A stretch of 64,000 nucleotides of DNA from assembly GCF_016859285.1 (NCBI RefSeq), contig NC_053418.1, positions 25,765,829 to 25,829,828 on the forward strand. The letters are read 5' to 3'. The DNA comes from Xiphias gladius (Eukaryota; Chordata; Actinopteri; Istiophoriformes; Xiphiidae). This document shows positions 32,101-47,100 of this stretch, one piece after another (the first letter of the stretch is position 1; each line of letters starts with the position of its first letter). The notes under the pieces are model-generated. The model made no database searches. It was given only the letters and a program-made list of their open reading frames with translations, and had not been told where the DNA came from. Made by a program: the position numbers and the translations under genes.

Positions 32101-35100
32101 AAATAATTTAAAAAAAAGCTTTGACCAAGAAAACACCAACCTCTTTTGTCTACATGTGTGTCTAGATATCAATGTAATTCATTGTAACGAGTATCCCATC
32201 CACTTATGGGAAATGTCAGGCTGAAATACTATCCACTCTTCTGCTTTAGAAAAAGTAATATGTGTCATGCTGAGAAGTAGATTGTGTTATGTATCCTAAC
32301 CACTATGTATGTGCATGTACAATAGCTTCTGTGGGGGACTGTACCTGGACATAAAGCGGAAATTGCCATGGCTGCCAAGTGATTTCTACGAGGGTTTCCA
32401 CATTCAGTCCATCTCTGCTGTGCTCTTCATCTACTTGGGCTGCATCACCAACGCAATCACCTTCGGTGGCCTGTTGGGAGATGCTACCGACAATTATCAG
32501 GTAAAACAGATTTGCAAGCTCAGGCAATAAAACAAGTCAATTTACTTTAGTCAATTTATTTAACCTGGATTCTATACATGATGTCAGGCTGTGTGTTTAA
32601 CTTTACACATCTCAGAAAGTTTTATGGCTTTTTCAAGAATTTTGATATAATGGCATAATAATAAAGTAGTTTAATAGAAATTTTTCCAAAAATGCTAAAG
32701 CCACGACTAAGCACTTAATTCTGGATTTGCAGTTATCATTTATTTTTTGTTTGTTATTTATCAAGCTGAGACAAATTTTGTTTTGTTTAATTGCTTTATT
32801 TACAAAACTGCAGTTCAGAGAAGTAAAGATCTTGCAAATTATGCTTAAAGAAATCATTTGTCATTTATTGAAATGTGCTTATTGGCTTTGCTCTCTGACA
32901 GTTCGATGAGAAGATTGATACTACTCTCATGTTTGTGCGTTGAATATATGGCTATAGCCAGCAGCTGATTAGCTTAGCTTAGTATAAAGAGCCAACCAGC
33001 ACCTCTAAAGCTCACTAATTAAGACATTGCAATTTTTTTGTACATACAAAAGAAAGAAGTGTAAAAATGACAAGTTGTAGTTTTATTGGGGATTGTGTGT
33101 GGAACTACTTCTTGGCTAAGAGCCGTCACTTCCTGGAGTTTTCTCGTCACCATGAGGTTGCCCAGCAACCAGCACAGATTTTGAGTCGCAATCCCGGCCA
33201 AGATATAGTCCAGAACATAACCAGTCATAACCTGCAACTTGTAATTTTTGCGTTTCTTTTTTTTTTTGGCTAAAGAAAAGAGATTTGACATATTAATTAC
33301 TGAGCTTCAGAGGTGCTGGAGGGTGGATTTTGTTATCTTTGGACAGAGCTGGGCTAGCTGTTTCCCCCTGCTTCCAGTCTTTGTGCTGAGCTAAGCTAAG
33401 CAGCTGCTGGCTGTAGTCTTATACTTACCAGACAAATATGAGATTGGCATCGATCTTCTCATCTAACTCTTGGCAAGAAAGCAAAGAAGCATATTTCCAA
33501 CTACTGCTTTAACATTGCTTAAAAACAAGGAAATGTAGCAACAACAGATATGATTTGGGATTACCCAACTATGATTTTATTGCACCTGGAAGTTACAGTA
33601 CAATGCTTTTGTATTTCATATTTCCCCTTCTGTTCAGTATATAAGATAGGCGTGCATGTTGCAAAGATAAATCCAGGGGCGAAGCATGCCTAGATTATCT
33701 ACTCAAGCTGAATCACATTCACATTTAACATGCCTGGAAACTCTTTTAAAGTGAACTAAAATATAAACACAGGCAAGTAGCACCTCTAGATAAAATCAAC
33801 TGGTGTCAGCCCAGGAGGTTTAAGTGTATTTTCTGTGTCATATTTATCAGGTTAGCGAAGATATATTAGTTCACTTTCTAATATGAACTTCTTGGCCTCA
33901 TAATTACATGTAATTCTCAGAGGCCACTGTCTTATGAGGATCAGTTCATTGTGTTTTTACGTCAGATAAGGTCTCCCTTTTTCTATTTGTTCATCAATAC
34001 CTTTGCACCAACACAAACATATACACACTCATACACACAGACTTACATAGGAATCATTGCAGATAAGCGTTTTGACTGGCATTCACTTTTTCCCCTCTTT
34101 GTCAAATACAACTTATTGACCCTTTGTCTACTGTTAAACTCACACACAGCAACCAGTCCCACCCAACACACACACATACACACTTCTCCTTTGTTTTATT
34201 GTTATTCCTCTCTTCCTCTCCTCTCATCTGAAGCTTGATTTGCTTACTTCATCAAAAACCACAACACAAAAGTTTTGTGGCCCGAATGTCCCAGCTATTT
34301 TCAGCTGCATTTTCATTTTTCACCCACTTGGTTTGGGAATCTCTTTCCAAACAACTCCTCACTTTCCCCCCCGATTTCTGTGTAGGATAACCTTCTTTCT
34401 GTGACTCCCACCTCCCTCTTCCAACAGGGTGTCATGGAGAGTTTCCTGGGTACAGCTCTGGCTGGCTCTGTCTTCTGTTTTTTCAGCGGTCAGCCCCTCA
34501 TCATCCTCAGCTCGACTGGACCCATCCTCATCTTTGAAAAGCTCCTGTTTGAATTCAGCAAGTGAGCTTCTTTAGAACCAAAAGATCCTGCAGTACACCA
34601 ATATAGTGACAATGTGGTGGACACTCTCTTTAATGTCAATTAAAACACTATTAGATAATGTCATTATGGAGAAAAACAACTGAACCTTTTTCTCTGTAGT
34701 GGATGACCCGTATTTATTATTATGTTCATGATTTGCGTTCAGTTCTATTCAGAGTGAAGACTTTCACTTCAAAATGCTACATATTACTAAAACTATGCAC
34801 ACCAGTTTTTCAAGCATTTACTCCCTTCAGGTATGAATTTAAACACATTCACTGAAGGTATTTGTAGGTGAAAAAACAGTTGATTTACCTTAATGTACTG
34901 GCTACTTTATCCAGATGAAAGTGGGAAAAGGTCTAATAAAGTGTTCTGGTGTTTGATTTCAAGCCATATTATTAAATAAAGACATTCCCACCAGCAATGA
35001 TGAGTCAAACTACCTTTCAAATTTTTTACCATATGATGTTTTGTATATAATTAGGAGAGAAACTGACCTTAATTTGTTTGGATGTTGGGGAGTGCTGTTG

Positions 35101-38100
35101 GCACGCTCTAATTAGTGGGTTTAATCCCAGGTTATGTTACCATTTATATGATGCCGGTGTCATGAATTTTACCTGATGAAGGTCTGAGTACAGTATAGTG
35201 TAGTAAATAAATTGAGTATAAGTGTCTAAATGTGTGCAGAATTTTTTTGGTCTGTACAAAGTTTTGATCTGACACTCCTGTCTTTAAGACTCTCAGGTGT
35301 GCAAGAACTCTTTAGTAATTTGTATCCTTCTGTGTAATGAAACTCTTCCTAGCACAATAACAACATGTATACTGCCAGCTGGGTGACTAATTCATATCAA
35401 ATTGCTATTCTAACATCAAAACTGCTGTCTAATGCCAGAACTCGCTATATACCCACTTGAATGTCAAAGGTATACATTTACCACAGTTACCACATTTTTG
35501 AAATCTTTTCACCTTATCAATACCGTATGTTCACTTTATGAATGCAGTTAATGTAAGTGCATAAGTGAACAAACTTGATATGTTGGTTTTATACATGATT
35601 TCCCTCCCCCTGTACATTCACCAAACTTCTCTGGCTTCTCACTACCAAAGGAATAACAACATAGATTACATGGAGCTGCGTCTGTGGATTGGCATCCACT
35701 CCTGCTTGCAGTGTTTTATCCTGGTAGCTACTGACGCCAGTTACATCATCAAGTATATGACGCGCTTCACTGAGGAGGGCTTCTCCAGCCTAATCTCTTT
35801 CATCTTCATCTCTGACGCCATCAAGAAGATGGTGGGCTCCTTCAAATACTACCCCATCAACACTGACTTCAAGCCCGACTATGTCACCACCTACAAGTGC
35901 GAGTGCCTGGCCCCGGACCTCAGTGAGTTCACACCTTGACTTAGGGAAATATCCAGGAGGAAGTTCGGCTACAGGCGGCTCCTTTTGGGGTCAGTAGACG
36001 GGCATCACAGGCAGGTTGTAGAGGAGAGTAAAATCACCCACCTGTATTCAGTTTATATAAAACTTAATTGTGGAGAATTTTTCTCCTACTCTTCATAACA
36101 TAAAAGCGTCATCAGAGTGTCTCCTTTTTTAGTTAAGGAAATTACATTAGAAGTTTTTTTTTTAAAGTTGTACTAAGCAGCAATTTTATCTTAAAGAGCA
36201 TTTATCTAATCAGCCTAAGTAACAATGTAGTACTGGAGCTGAGAGGACAATCCTGTTCTCATTAGTGAAGGGTACTTCCTTACTTCCATCCATCCATTAT
36301 CTGCTCCTTATCCAGAGTTGAGTCAGGTGGCAGCAGGTTAAGCATCCTGCCATTTGGACATGCCTGGAAAACCTCCAATGGAAAGGTGCCCAAGAGGCAT
36401 CCTGATCAGATGCCCAACCACCAGAACTGGCTCCTTTCGACACGAAGGAGAAGCGGCTCTACTCCTAGCTCTCTCCAAATGTCTGAGCTCCTTACCCTAT
36501 CTAAATAGCCCAACCATCTAACAGAGTAAACTAATTTTGGCTGCTCTTATTGTTATCTCATTCTTTCGGTCACTACATAGAGCTCATGAACATAGTTGAG
36601 TGTTGGACATAGATTGACTGGTAAATTGAGCTTTGTATTCCGTCTCAGCTCCCTCTTCACCACGGTCTGTTACAATGCTTGCATTACTGCTGTTACTGTA
36701 CCAATCGGCCTGTCAATCTCACACACCATTTTACCCTGTTCTGCCAGTGCATGCCGGAGATCACGGTTTGATGAAGCCAACAGAACCACATTGTCTGCAA
36801 ATAGCAGAGAGGTGATTCTGAGGTTCCAAAACTAGACACACTCCTCCACCGGGCTGCGCCTTGAGATCCTGTCCTTGAAAATCACAAACAGGATTGGTGA
36901 CAAGGAACAACCCTAGCGGTGGCCAACACCAACTGGAAACATGCTTGATTGCCGAGAATATGAACACAACTCTCATTCTAGTTATTTAAGAAACGGATGG
37001 CTCGTAGTAAAATCCCCACACTCCCACAGTACCCTAACAAGGCCCCCGAGGGACAGGGTTGCAAACCTTGCCCAAATCCACAAAACACATGTAGACTGTG
37101 AGCAAACTCCCATGACCCCTTCAGTAACCTTGCAAGGGTACAGAGTTGATCCACTGTTGATCCACTGAGCCTAGGTTGGAATCTACTTTGTTCCTCCTGG
37201 ATCTGAGGTTCGACATTCAGTTGGAGCCTCCTTTCCAGCACCCTGGCACAAGTTTCACCACAAGGGTGAATAGTAATAATTGGACCACACCCACTGGTCC
37301 CCCTTTTAAATATGGGAACCACCTGTCCCTGACCCCCATGCAGTATTTAAGAGGCATGTCAGCCAAGACGACCCAACAGTGCGAATCTCATCCACACCTG
37401 TCACCTTGCCACTGAGGAGCTTTTGACTACCTCAGTGACCTTTGCTTTGATATGAGTGAGGCTTCCCTTGAGTCTTCAAAGTCTTCCTCCTCCTCAGATG
37501 AAATGTTTGCCAGGTTCAGGAGTTCGCCCTCCGGTACCCATCTGCTCTGTCTGGAGCCCCCCAAGCCAATTATGCCTGTAAGGCCTCCATTTTCAGCTTG
37601 ACAACCTCCCTCACTACTGGTGCCCACCAACGGCTTCTCTCAGGTTGCTGACATAGCAGACACCTACAATCTTCTGACCGCAACTTCGAACAACCACATC
37701 CCCAGTGGAGGCTCCGGACATGGCCCACTCGGATTCAATGTTCCTAACCTCCCTTGAGATGCATGAGAAGTTTTTCTGCTGATGGAAGTTAAAGACCTCG
37801 CCAACATGAGCATCAGCAAGGCGTTCCCAGGCCACTCTCACTACACATTTGGGTTTACCAGGTCTGTCTGGCGCACTCATCTGCCATCTTATCCAACTTA
37901 CAACCAGGTGGTGATCAGTTGACAGCTCTGATCCTCTATTCACCTGGGTTTCCAAGACATACGTCTGCATATCTGATAATACACCCACAAAGTCGGTCAT
38001 CAATCTTAGTTCTTGGGTGTTCTGGTAACAAGTACACTCATGAACCACCCTATGCTCAAAAATGGTGTTTGTTATGGCCAATCCACGAGTCCAATACACC

Positions 38101-41100
38101 AAACGGCTTCAGATCAGGAAGGCCATTCCTCCCATTCACCCCCTCCAGGTTTCATGGAGAGGGTTTCTTGCCCACGAGAGCATTGAAGTCCCCCAGTAGG
38201 ACTATAGAGTCCTCAGGGGACCCAGAGACTGGCCGGATACTTAAAACTGCTGTTCAGTTCATAAGCACATACAGCAGTCAGAACCTTTCTCCCAGCAATT
38301 TGCTGTTGCATAGAGGCAACCCTCTTTTTTTTTGGGTTAACTGGGGCTCAACCTGGGGGCTTTTGAGTATCCCCACACCTGCCTGGTTCCTCACACCCTG
38401 GGCACCTACGGAAAAGGAGAGTGTACTACCCTTCTCCAGGAGTTCGGTTCCAGAGCCAATGCTGTGCGTGGAGATGAGCCCAATTAAATCCAGTTGGTAC
38501 CGCTTCACCTCCCACGCCAACTCTGGCTCCTTCCCCAACAGAGAGGTGACATTACATGTCCCTAGGACCAGTCTACAATTCCATGGAGTGTCACACCTAG
38601 GTCCCCACCCATGCCCGCCGCCCAGCTTGCATTATATCCAACCCTGATTCCTATCTCTATAGGTGGTGGGCCCACAGGGTGGTAGCCCCGTGTAATTTTT
38701 TCGGGCTGTGCCCAGTCGGGCCCCATGGGTCAAGACCTGGCTGCCAAATGCTCACAGGCAAAGTCCCCTCCCAGGTCTGGCTCCAGGAGGGGAGGCCTGC
38801 TTTCCCTGGTACATATAAGGTGACACATTTCTGAAAAAAAAGTTAATCAGGCTTATGAATTGCTCTTGGTCTGGCCCCTCCCTTGTGACAAGTTTGGCTT
38901 GGGAAACCCTTCCAGGGGCTGTTTCCCCTTACAACATAGTTCCCATGATCACAGGGACACAAAAACCCCTCCACCACATTAAGGTGGCAATAACTCAGAG
39001 GTGGATATTTTCAAATCAAATTCTGCCACCAGTTAGGTACTAATTGCATATACATCATTACCAACCACTTTCCAAAGCATATCATAAGTTTATGCATTCA
39101 TTTCATGCCATTGGTTTGAGCTCATTCCACTATGCTATAAAATCAACTTGCAGAGACATGACATTGGACATATATTTTTTTCTTTAAACTGCAAATGCAA
39201 TGCAGTTGATGCGGCTTTGGAAACTGTCCATTTGGTGCAATTCGAGGATGCTTCAAAATCGGAGCACAGAGAACTTTTAGAGCAAGAAATGACAAAATTC
39301 TTGTTATTTTTTTCATGATGATCCATGTATGCTTTTGTTGTCCCCCGGACTTGATTTTTAATGTATCTTATAAATGTCTTTCTTTTCAGCATCTAATTTT
39401 TTAGCTTGGGATGTTGTTACATTATTGAACTATGAATGTGATTCCTGCCTATAGCTTCAATGCCACATGATGAAGTAACTTCGCAAAAACAAATTAAATA
39501 ATGAATTAAATAAATAAAGTTAATATTAAAGGCCCTAAGAACATAAATTATTTGATGTGGGTGGGCGTCTGGGTTGGAAAAAGTTGATGTCTCACACCAC
39601 AGCCACATAGTCCTGATGAAGCAGAAGATCTTACTGGTTAGAGTTTAAACTCTTAATAATGACACATATGGGGTTTTTTTCTATTTTCAACTTAACTTTG
39701 TGGCTAATTTAGTTATGAATATTTAATGTTATCAGGAAAACTCTCTGCAAATAGATTTTTATACATTGGGAAAAAAATGAATGTAAACCATGGACTGCCA
39801 AGGTATGAGTCTAAAGGCAAATACATTTATATGTAATGGGCTAATAATATGAAATCATTTTATTCTAGTCTAGGTGTTGCATTTAAGACTAGAATAAAAT
39901 CCTACACAAGAGTGAATGCCCCATCCAGAAAAAGGAGGCTTCCTCAATTATATGGTTTTCTTAAAAGTATAAATGGGTTTTTTTCTTTTATCTGTGGTTG
40001 CTGTGAGGGCCTGTCTGCTAAAACAGCCAGAATAAATATAATGTATTGGCTGATATTAGGCTGTAGTTGCTGTGTATGATGATTACCAGGATGTTGATTA
40101 CCACCTTTAACTATTCTTTGTGGAGTTGCATGCCTTAATGAAATTTAAATTTAAATTAGATTCCCTCACTGTACAAATTCCTAGATACTTACTAATCTGT
40201 TTACTATTTTTGAAAATAGCAGTGATTTACAGTAATAGACATTGATTTCAGTAACTGATTTGTCTCGTTTGTTTTTGCCATGCACACGCAATCTGGCTGC
40301 TGCCTCTTGCAAGTGAGTACCTCCTTGTTTGTCTACATGGGCCTGGGAGTGCTCTATAATGTCCAGCAGTTGGATTCTCATTATGTTTGCATTTCTTTTT
40401 CTTTCCCTTGTGTTTTCCTCCTCACCCCCTCTTCATTTTCTGTCTTTTTACCTCCCTGTCTCTATCTGTCTTTCATGCCCATTCATAAACAGTGGCTTCA
40501 ATGATCTTCAATGGTTTAGTTCCAATGCCAGATAACAGCTCTAGTGTCTCTGGGGTAAGTGCTTGTTTTAATTCAATTTTCATTTTTGACTCTATTTTGG
40601 TGCAATGTATTTCAAGCTGAATTTTTAAAGGGTTGGTGACAATTCAGCTTTTGCAGAATGAATTACAGGGGCTGTTGTGAAGCCCAAATGACAACATTGT
40701 CAGAAAAAAGCAAAATAATTTGTTTACAGCCAACCCAGGCATCCACTGTCTCACAAAGAAGTCGCTATGCTCTCCTCTTTCTCTCCTTTGTTTGTTTCTC
40801 GCCATCTGTCCCGTCAACCTATCACTCTCCTCCGTGGATTACACATAATTTCACATCCATGTCAATGATTTTCACTCTGTCTGTGTTTACATCTTCCTCT
40901 ATATCTTTGTCAAAACACTTCACTCTTCTTCATCCTCTCCTGTATCCCCACCACTGCCACCCACCATCCCAGTTGAATGTGACAGCTCTGGACTGGAGCC
41001 AGCTGAGCAAGAAGGAGTGTCTGAAGTATGGAGGCTCTCTGGTGGGAAACTCCTGCAAGTATGTCCCCGATTTGGCCCTCATGTCCTTCATCCTCTTCTT

Positions 41101-44100
41101 TGGCACCTACTCCATGACCGTCTCGCTCAAGAAGTTCAAGTTCAGCCGGTACTTCCCCACCAAGGTGACAAAACTATCTATCCATCTATCTATGTATCTT
41201 TTTAAATTAACAAAACAAAGCTTCATACAACTTTGCAGAAAAAGTTCCAATACAATTAATGGAGAAATTAAAGGTTGCCTGTGGAATTTTCTTGTAAACA
41301 CACAAAATTTATGTTTGCAGTTAGTGTCCCTCACCAAAACATATTGGGTGTCATGCAATGTATTGTTGTCCAAAATCTTACCTTTTTTCTGTGAGGTTTG
41401 CTCTCACTAGTGTTCCAAGTGGGACAAACTTTTTGTGAATTGCTCGTATTAATCTGATGAATGCCACAAGTTCAAGAAGATTTTATCATTAGCATAACCA
41501 CTGCCCAAATTATTATATAAGTCTACCTGTTCCACTCCATTTGTGGGCAAGTTTTATTTATAAAAATGTTATAGATGTTCAAGTCTTGCCGTCCGAAATA
41601 AGAAGACACAAACATAACAAATTCAGCAGTGTCAGTAGTCATATTAGAGAACCCAAAACAATTAGAAAGTATGCTAAAGACATGTCATCAGAACAGTGCT
41701 GTACATTTACAGAAATAAAGAGTAAATGGACATGAAGTTAGCTTCTGAAAAATATGTTGATAAAGCAAAGAGGTCCACAAATGAGAGGTCAAGGTGATGT
41801 CATGGTCACAGAAATAAACAAGAGAATATTCTACAGCTGTTGACAGTGATGTTACACTGTCACATGTTGTAACAGAGGACGATCCCCTGATAAGCGACCT
41901 GCATGAAAACCTTGAGGCAGCTGTCAGAGTGAGAGAATTTTCCTAAAATTGCCAATTCCGATAAGATCCAAAAAGAACAAGAAAAAGGAAAAGTAAAGAA
42001 AAACCATTGTAAAATTTCTCAGTAAATTGACAAGTCATGATGATGATGGTGATGGTATGATGACCAGACTATTAATGTTCCATGAAATTTATTTGAGATA
42101 TTTATTTCTATTTTAGTAAGTGGCATGAAGCCCATTATGTGTTCGGGTTAAACAAACATGCTGAATGCATTTTTTTCCTCATAAAACATTTGAAAAGGCA
42201 TTTTTCCATATTTTAAATAGTGCAGTGTTTGCATTCATGCTAGCTAGTGTTGCTATGCTTGTTTGCCATCACTGCCACCAACTGTCGATCAGTGGAAGGG
42301 CAGGAATGTGTAATGCTTTGCCCGTGTCCTTGTGATTGTCCATGATACAAACAAAACAGGGACCCCTTTGTAAAAACATTGTTCCATTGGGCAACTACTG
42401 GTTAAAAACTCCATAGGTTGCCTCGAATTTGAATGTAAATGCAAACAGTGAGCACATAACGAAGACTGACATGCCAAAGGGCAAATATACACATTAATTA
42501 AAACAACAGCTTAATATGTAGTACCAGAAATTTAAAGCAGGTCTCCAAAAGTGTTATTTAAGCGTTATTAAGGAATACACTGACTTTTCACTTTTTAATC
42601 CGTGAAACTGTAAACAAAACAATGTGTACCAAGCAGATTTTCAAAAGAAAGTGCAACACAGTCAGACAGATGGCCCACTTATCATCACATTGATAATTAA
42701 TGTGCTTTTAGCAGCACAGTGGCCCGTTGTTGATTGTATAGCTGTGTTGGTAGAATCTCCTCATGTCCATGCACTGCTGCTCACATCTGTCCTGTGTCTG
42801 ATCTCTCAGGGAGTGGTTAGTCAAAAAGAACAAAAAAAGCTGATCACTTATTTTGCCAGACATAAGGATTATCTTTAACTCAAGTGAAGCCAGGCACAGC
42901 TCAGCTGCTTCTATATTAATGAGTTGCCTCCAATGGGACCTGGTCTCTGCTTTCAGTTCTGTAATGAAATGTTTCTGTTTCTCATACAAAATTTTATTTT
43001 ATTTTTTTAACTTTTCTCTCTTTCTGTGGCACCAGCTAAGGAAACTCATCAGTGACTTCTCTATCTTCATGTCCATAATGACGTTCGTGGGGCTTGATAT
43101 GTTGATGGGACTCAAAACTCCCAAGCTCATTGTCCCAACAGAATTTAAGGTACAGCAAGTTATTTTCAAATTACAGTTTTATTCAGATAACTATTTAAAA
43201 AATGAGCTGTTCTTACAAAGTCATTTTTAGTATTTTCTTGGTTGATAAAAAAAACCTCTTTCCCAGAATGGATTATACAGGGTATTTTCTTTTAAGGAAT
43301 TGTTCACCATTTTGGGAAATCTACTTATTCCCTTTATTACTAAGAGTTAGATGAGACGATTGATAATACCACTTTAATATTTGTCTTCTCAATATGAAGC
43401 TACAGTTTTTAGCTCGGCTTAGCATAAAGATAGAAAACAGGAGGAAACAGCTAACCTGGCTCTGTCCAAAGGTTAAAAAATTAAAAATAAATTTTAAAAA
43501 AATCAGAAATTAGCACCTCTAAAGCTCAAGATTGATGTTTCTACAGGACTTATGTGCTGGACAGTTTCGTGGTCCACAGCTACTGTTAATTTTGTCAGTT
43601 ATTTTTGGATTTAGACCAAGTCTTAGTCCTGAGATAAAAAGTCCACGATAATCTTAGTCGTGTTCAGTTAACCTCAACCTTTTTATTTTTGGTCAATTAC
43701 AAAAACTAAATAAGAAACTAAAAAAAGACTAAAGCTCTGGACATTTTTGTCTTGTCTTAGTCAAGTGTAGTTTTAGACAAGACCAAGAATGAGCATTTTA
43801 GTCAAACTTCACAGCTTTCAAATAAGATTTCATCCAACTGATTTTAACAATTAAGTCTGTAAATATGCCACAACATCAGCAAATCCAATGCAATCTAGAT
43901 CTTGCAATATTAGTCAGTCAGAAAGTAACCAGAAAAAAGAAAACCCTTCACAATCACAATTACGAACATTGTACAACAGCCCTGCAATAAATCCTACGCT
44001 TATAATGGTTGGTTCTGTCAGAACTGTGCCAGCAAAGTGTTGATTTCGTTCTGTAATTTTGTAAAATTTAGTGGTAGTGTTGTACTAGACTGTGTTACAC

Positions 44101-47100
44101 AGTAAATGTTTATAATAGGTTGTGTATTGCCATGTAAATACACTTGTAAAGAAAATATTTGGAACCTCTTTGCACACAAAGCAAGCTAAGTTACTAGACA
44201 GCTGACTGCTGCCCAAGAGACTTTAATCAGCCCAAAACAATCTTCTACATTAAATGATGTACATTTTAATAACCAGTTGATGTCGTAAAGCCCCGTTGTG
44301 CGGGCTTTGGCATGGATAGCTCGTTTAACACTCAAATAAACAAACTTGTCTTAAGAGAAAAGGTTGGCCAGTTTAGCTGGCTGGGCTACTGACCTCAGTG
44401 AGACTAGACCCCCATCTGCAAGTGATGTAGCAATGTCCCATTGCTGTGAGATGCTAATAAACGTTACACCACTGCCTTTAGTAGTTGGTTTAATAAGGCT
44501 TTAAAAGTAAAGTAACATTATTAAACACCTTAACATTAGTATACCTCAGTTTCTCACCTTATGGTTACTGTTCAGGTTGGGACTTTTCTTCCCAGTAATT
44601 TTGTAGCCGCAGGGCTTCTCCCGACAACACTAAGCACTCGCCGAAATTTTGTTTTCCCTTCACGGTATGTTATCTGGTCATAGCTAGGTCCAGTCGAGAC
44701 GTGCTAGCAGTGTGTTCCTGGGTGCGACGGGACACTGCTGGTGAGCAGACTCACCAAAATTCATTTTAATACACTTCAGTCTCATCTTTTTTGTCAACGC
44801 TTTTGCACGTTGATATAGTCACAATTAGTGTTTAATGAGATTGGAGCCGTCTCGTCTTAGTCATGGGAAAATTATTTAGTCATAGTTTTCGAAAATGAAA
44901 TTCATAATATCCGGAGCAGTGATTGCCTGGAGTCTTGTTGCCATTGGGCTAGTTGCCAAGAAATAGTGCCATAAATAACCCCCCTAAAAACCACAATTTG
45001 TTGTATTTACATTTCTGTTTTTGTACAGATTAAGCCAATGTTAATTGGGGATTTTTAGAGGTGCTGACAGGTGGATTTTGTAACCTTACAGTGTTTAGGC
45101 TAAGTTAAGCAAACCAACTCCTGGCTTTAGCTTCGTATGTAACAGACCTGCGTAAGAGCGGAACTGATCTTCTCATCGAACTCTTGGCTAGAAAGCAAAT
45201 ATGCGCATTTCCCCAAACAGTTCTGTTATAGATACTGATTACAATGTCTTGCAGTGAATATTTTCTGTAGAAACTGTTCATGTACCACTTTGGAAATGGA
45301 CTGCTCAGTTATTGTGCAACTAAAATGGGCTCTCCTCTCCCACTAGCCAACTCGACCTGGCCGCGGCTGGCTGGTGATGCCGTTTGGAAAGAACCCATGG
45401 TGGGTGTATCTGGCCAGCTTTGTGCCGGCCCTCCTTGTCACCATCCTCATCTTCATGGACCAGCAGATCAGCGCTGTCATTGTCAACCGCAAGGAGAACA
45501 AACTTAAGGTCAGTGTGCCACTGCTATATGTTGCTTACCACTGAAAACACACGAAATCTTCTTAAAAACTCATATTAAGTCAGAATTAGACATTATATTT
45601 CAGTTTCCTTTTATCATATTTATGGAAACTTATCTTTCATTATTATTATTATAAAACAATATTATTATATGTTGCCACCTCTGATATATTACACTACGTA
45701 TATTACACAACACACTTTTTTTTATTTAATCAATTGAACAGTAAAATTTATTTCTTAAAAAAAAAACCCCATCACAGCCAGAGTAACATTTGAAAGAAGC
45801 CTATCATCCCAGGCTAGTGAGATCTTACTGTTTTTATAAAAATGATCTGTCTGGTTTCCCTGGCAGAAAGGCTGTGGCTACCACCTGGATCTGTTCTGGG
45901 TTGGTGTCCTGATGGCCGCCTGCTCCTTCCTGGGCCTACCCTGGTACGTTGCTGCCACCGTCATCTCCATCGCCCACATTGACTCTCTGAAGATGGAGAG
46001 CGAGTCGAGCGCTCCCGGAGAGCAGCCTCAGTTCCTCGGGGTCAGGTTGGTCCACAGCAAAATCAAAACACCAGAAATGAACAGAAAACTGTAACCTTGG
46101 AAATATGCCTTCAGGGTGTCGTTGGGAATATCACAGTACGAAAGAAACCCTTTGCTAGAAACCCTGCCAAGTCTTTTGTCGTTTAAAATAGAGCGAAGCC
46201 TTGTAAAGTTTACTTGACAGTCTCTTGTGTATATTTCATCAATGTCCAATATACAGAGAACAAAGAGTGACAGGCATTTTGGTGTTTGTTCTCACTGGAG
46301 TCTCAATCTTCCTCGCTCCAATACTTAAGGTATGAAATACATGGTGTGTTTGTTTGTTTTTTGTCTAGCACTAACAATCCATGGCTTTATTCTGTGTGCT
46401 GTTTCCTATTGCTTGTAATCAGGGTTGTAATGGAGGGCGAATTAACCTGTATCAGTGAGTAACCTGAATCTACATTCAGGTTACTCACTGATTAAGACAA
46501 ATGCTTTTCTGAAAATGTAACTGATCACATTAGTAGTTTTGTTGGAGTGAATTTTTATTTCATCATACAACTTTTATTTCAAAATGCCCTTCTTCAGATG
46601 TTCATTTTTAACACTTTTATTTCATGCTACTTTTTGTTTCATAATAAAAAGACACTTAAACACACTGCTAAATGTCTGAACATCTTACACGTTGTCTTTC
46701 CTTCCTGTTGCTTGTAGTTCATCCCCATGCCTGTGCTGTACGGAGTCTTCCTCTACATGGGCGTAGCCTCGCTCAGTGGAATCCAGGTACGCTGTGTGCC
46801 AGCTGTTGATGTTATTTGTCACAGTAAATTGAGTTATTGTCGCTGGATATCTTACTTATTGCATTTCTGAGAGCAGGCGGGAAGCGGCTTGTTTAGAGCT
46901 GCCGAGCAAACAAACAAGGAGTCAGGCAGACATGATCCATAGTGTCCATACAAGACCACAGAGACAGCAGAATCACATGAAAATACAAAACAACTCGGGA
47001 GAATTTGTTATTAGCTTCTGATTATAAGATATCAAATTGTCAGCTGAATATATAAACTGTAGCCGTACTGATTGTGTCATGATGTTCTGATGGCCAGGTG

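Noticed and set aside
37919..38647. 242-codon open frame on the + strand
   Set aside because: It is the antisense of the degenerate LINE. The minus strand carries the recognisable endonuclease blocks.
40658..41410. 250-codon open frame on the + strand
   Set aside because: It reads through intron sequence into slc4a5 exon 16 (40973-41164) and out again. Only the exon part has family similarity.
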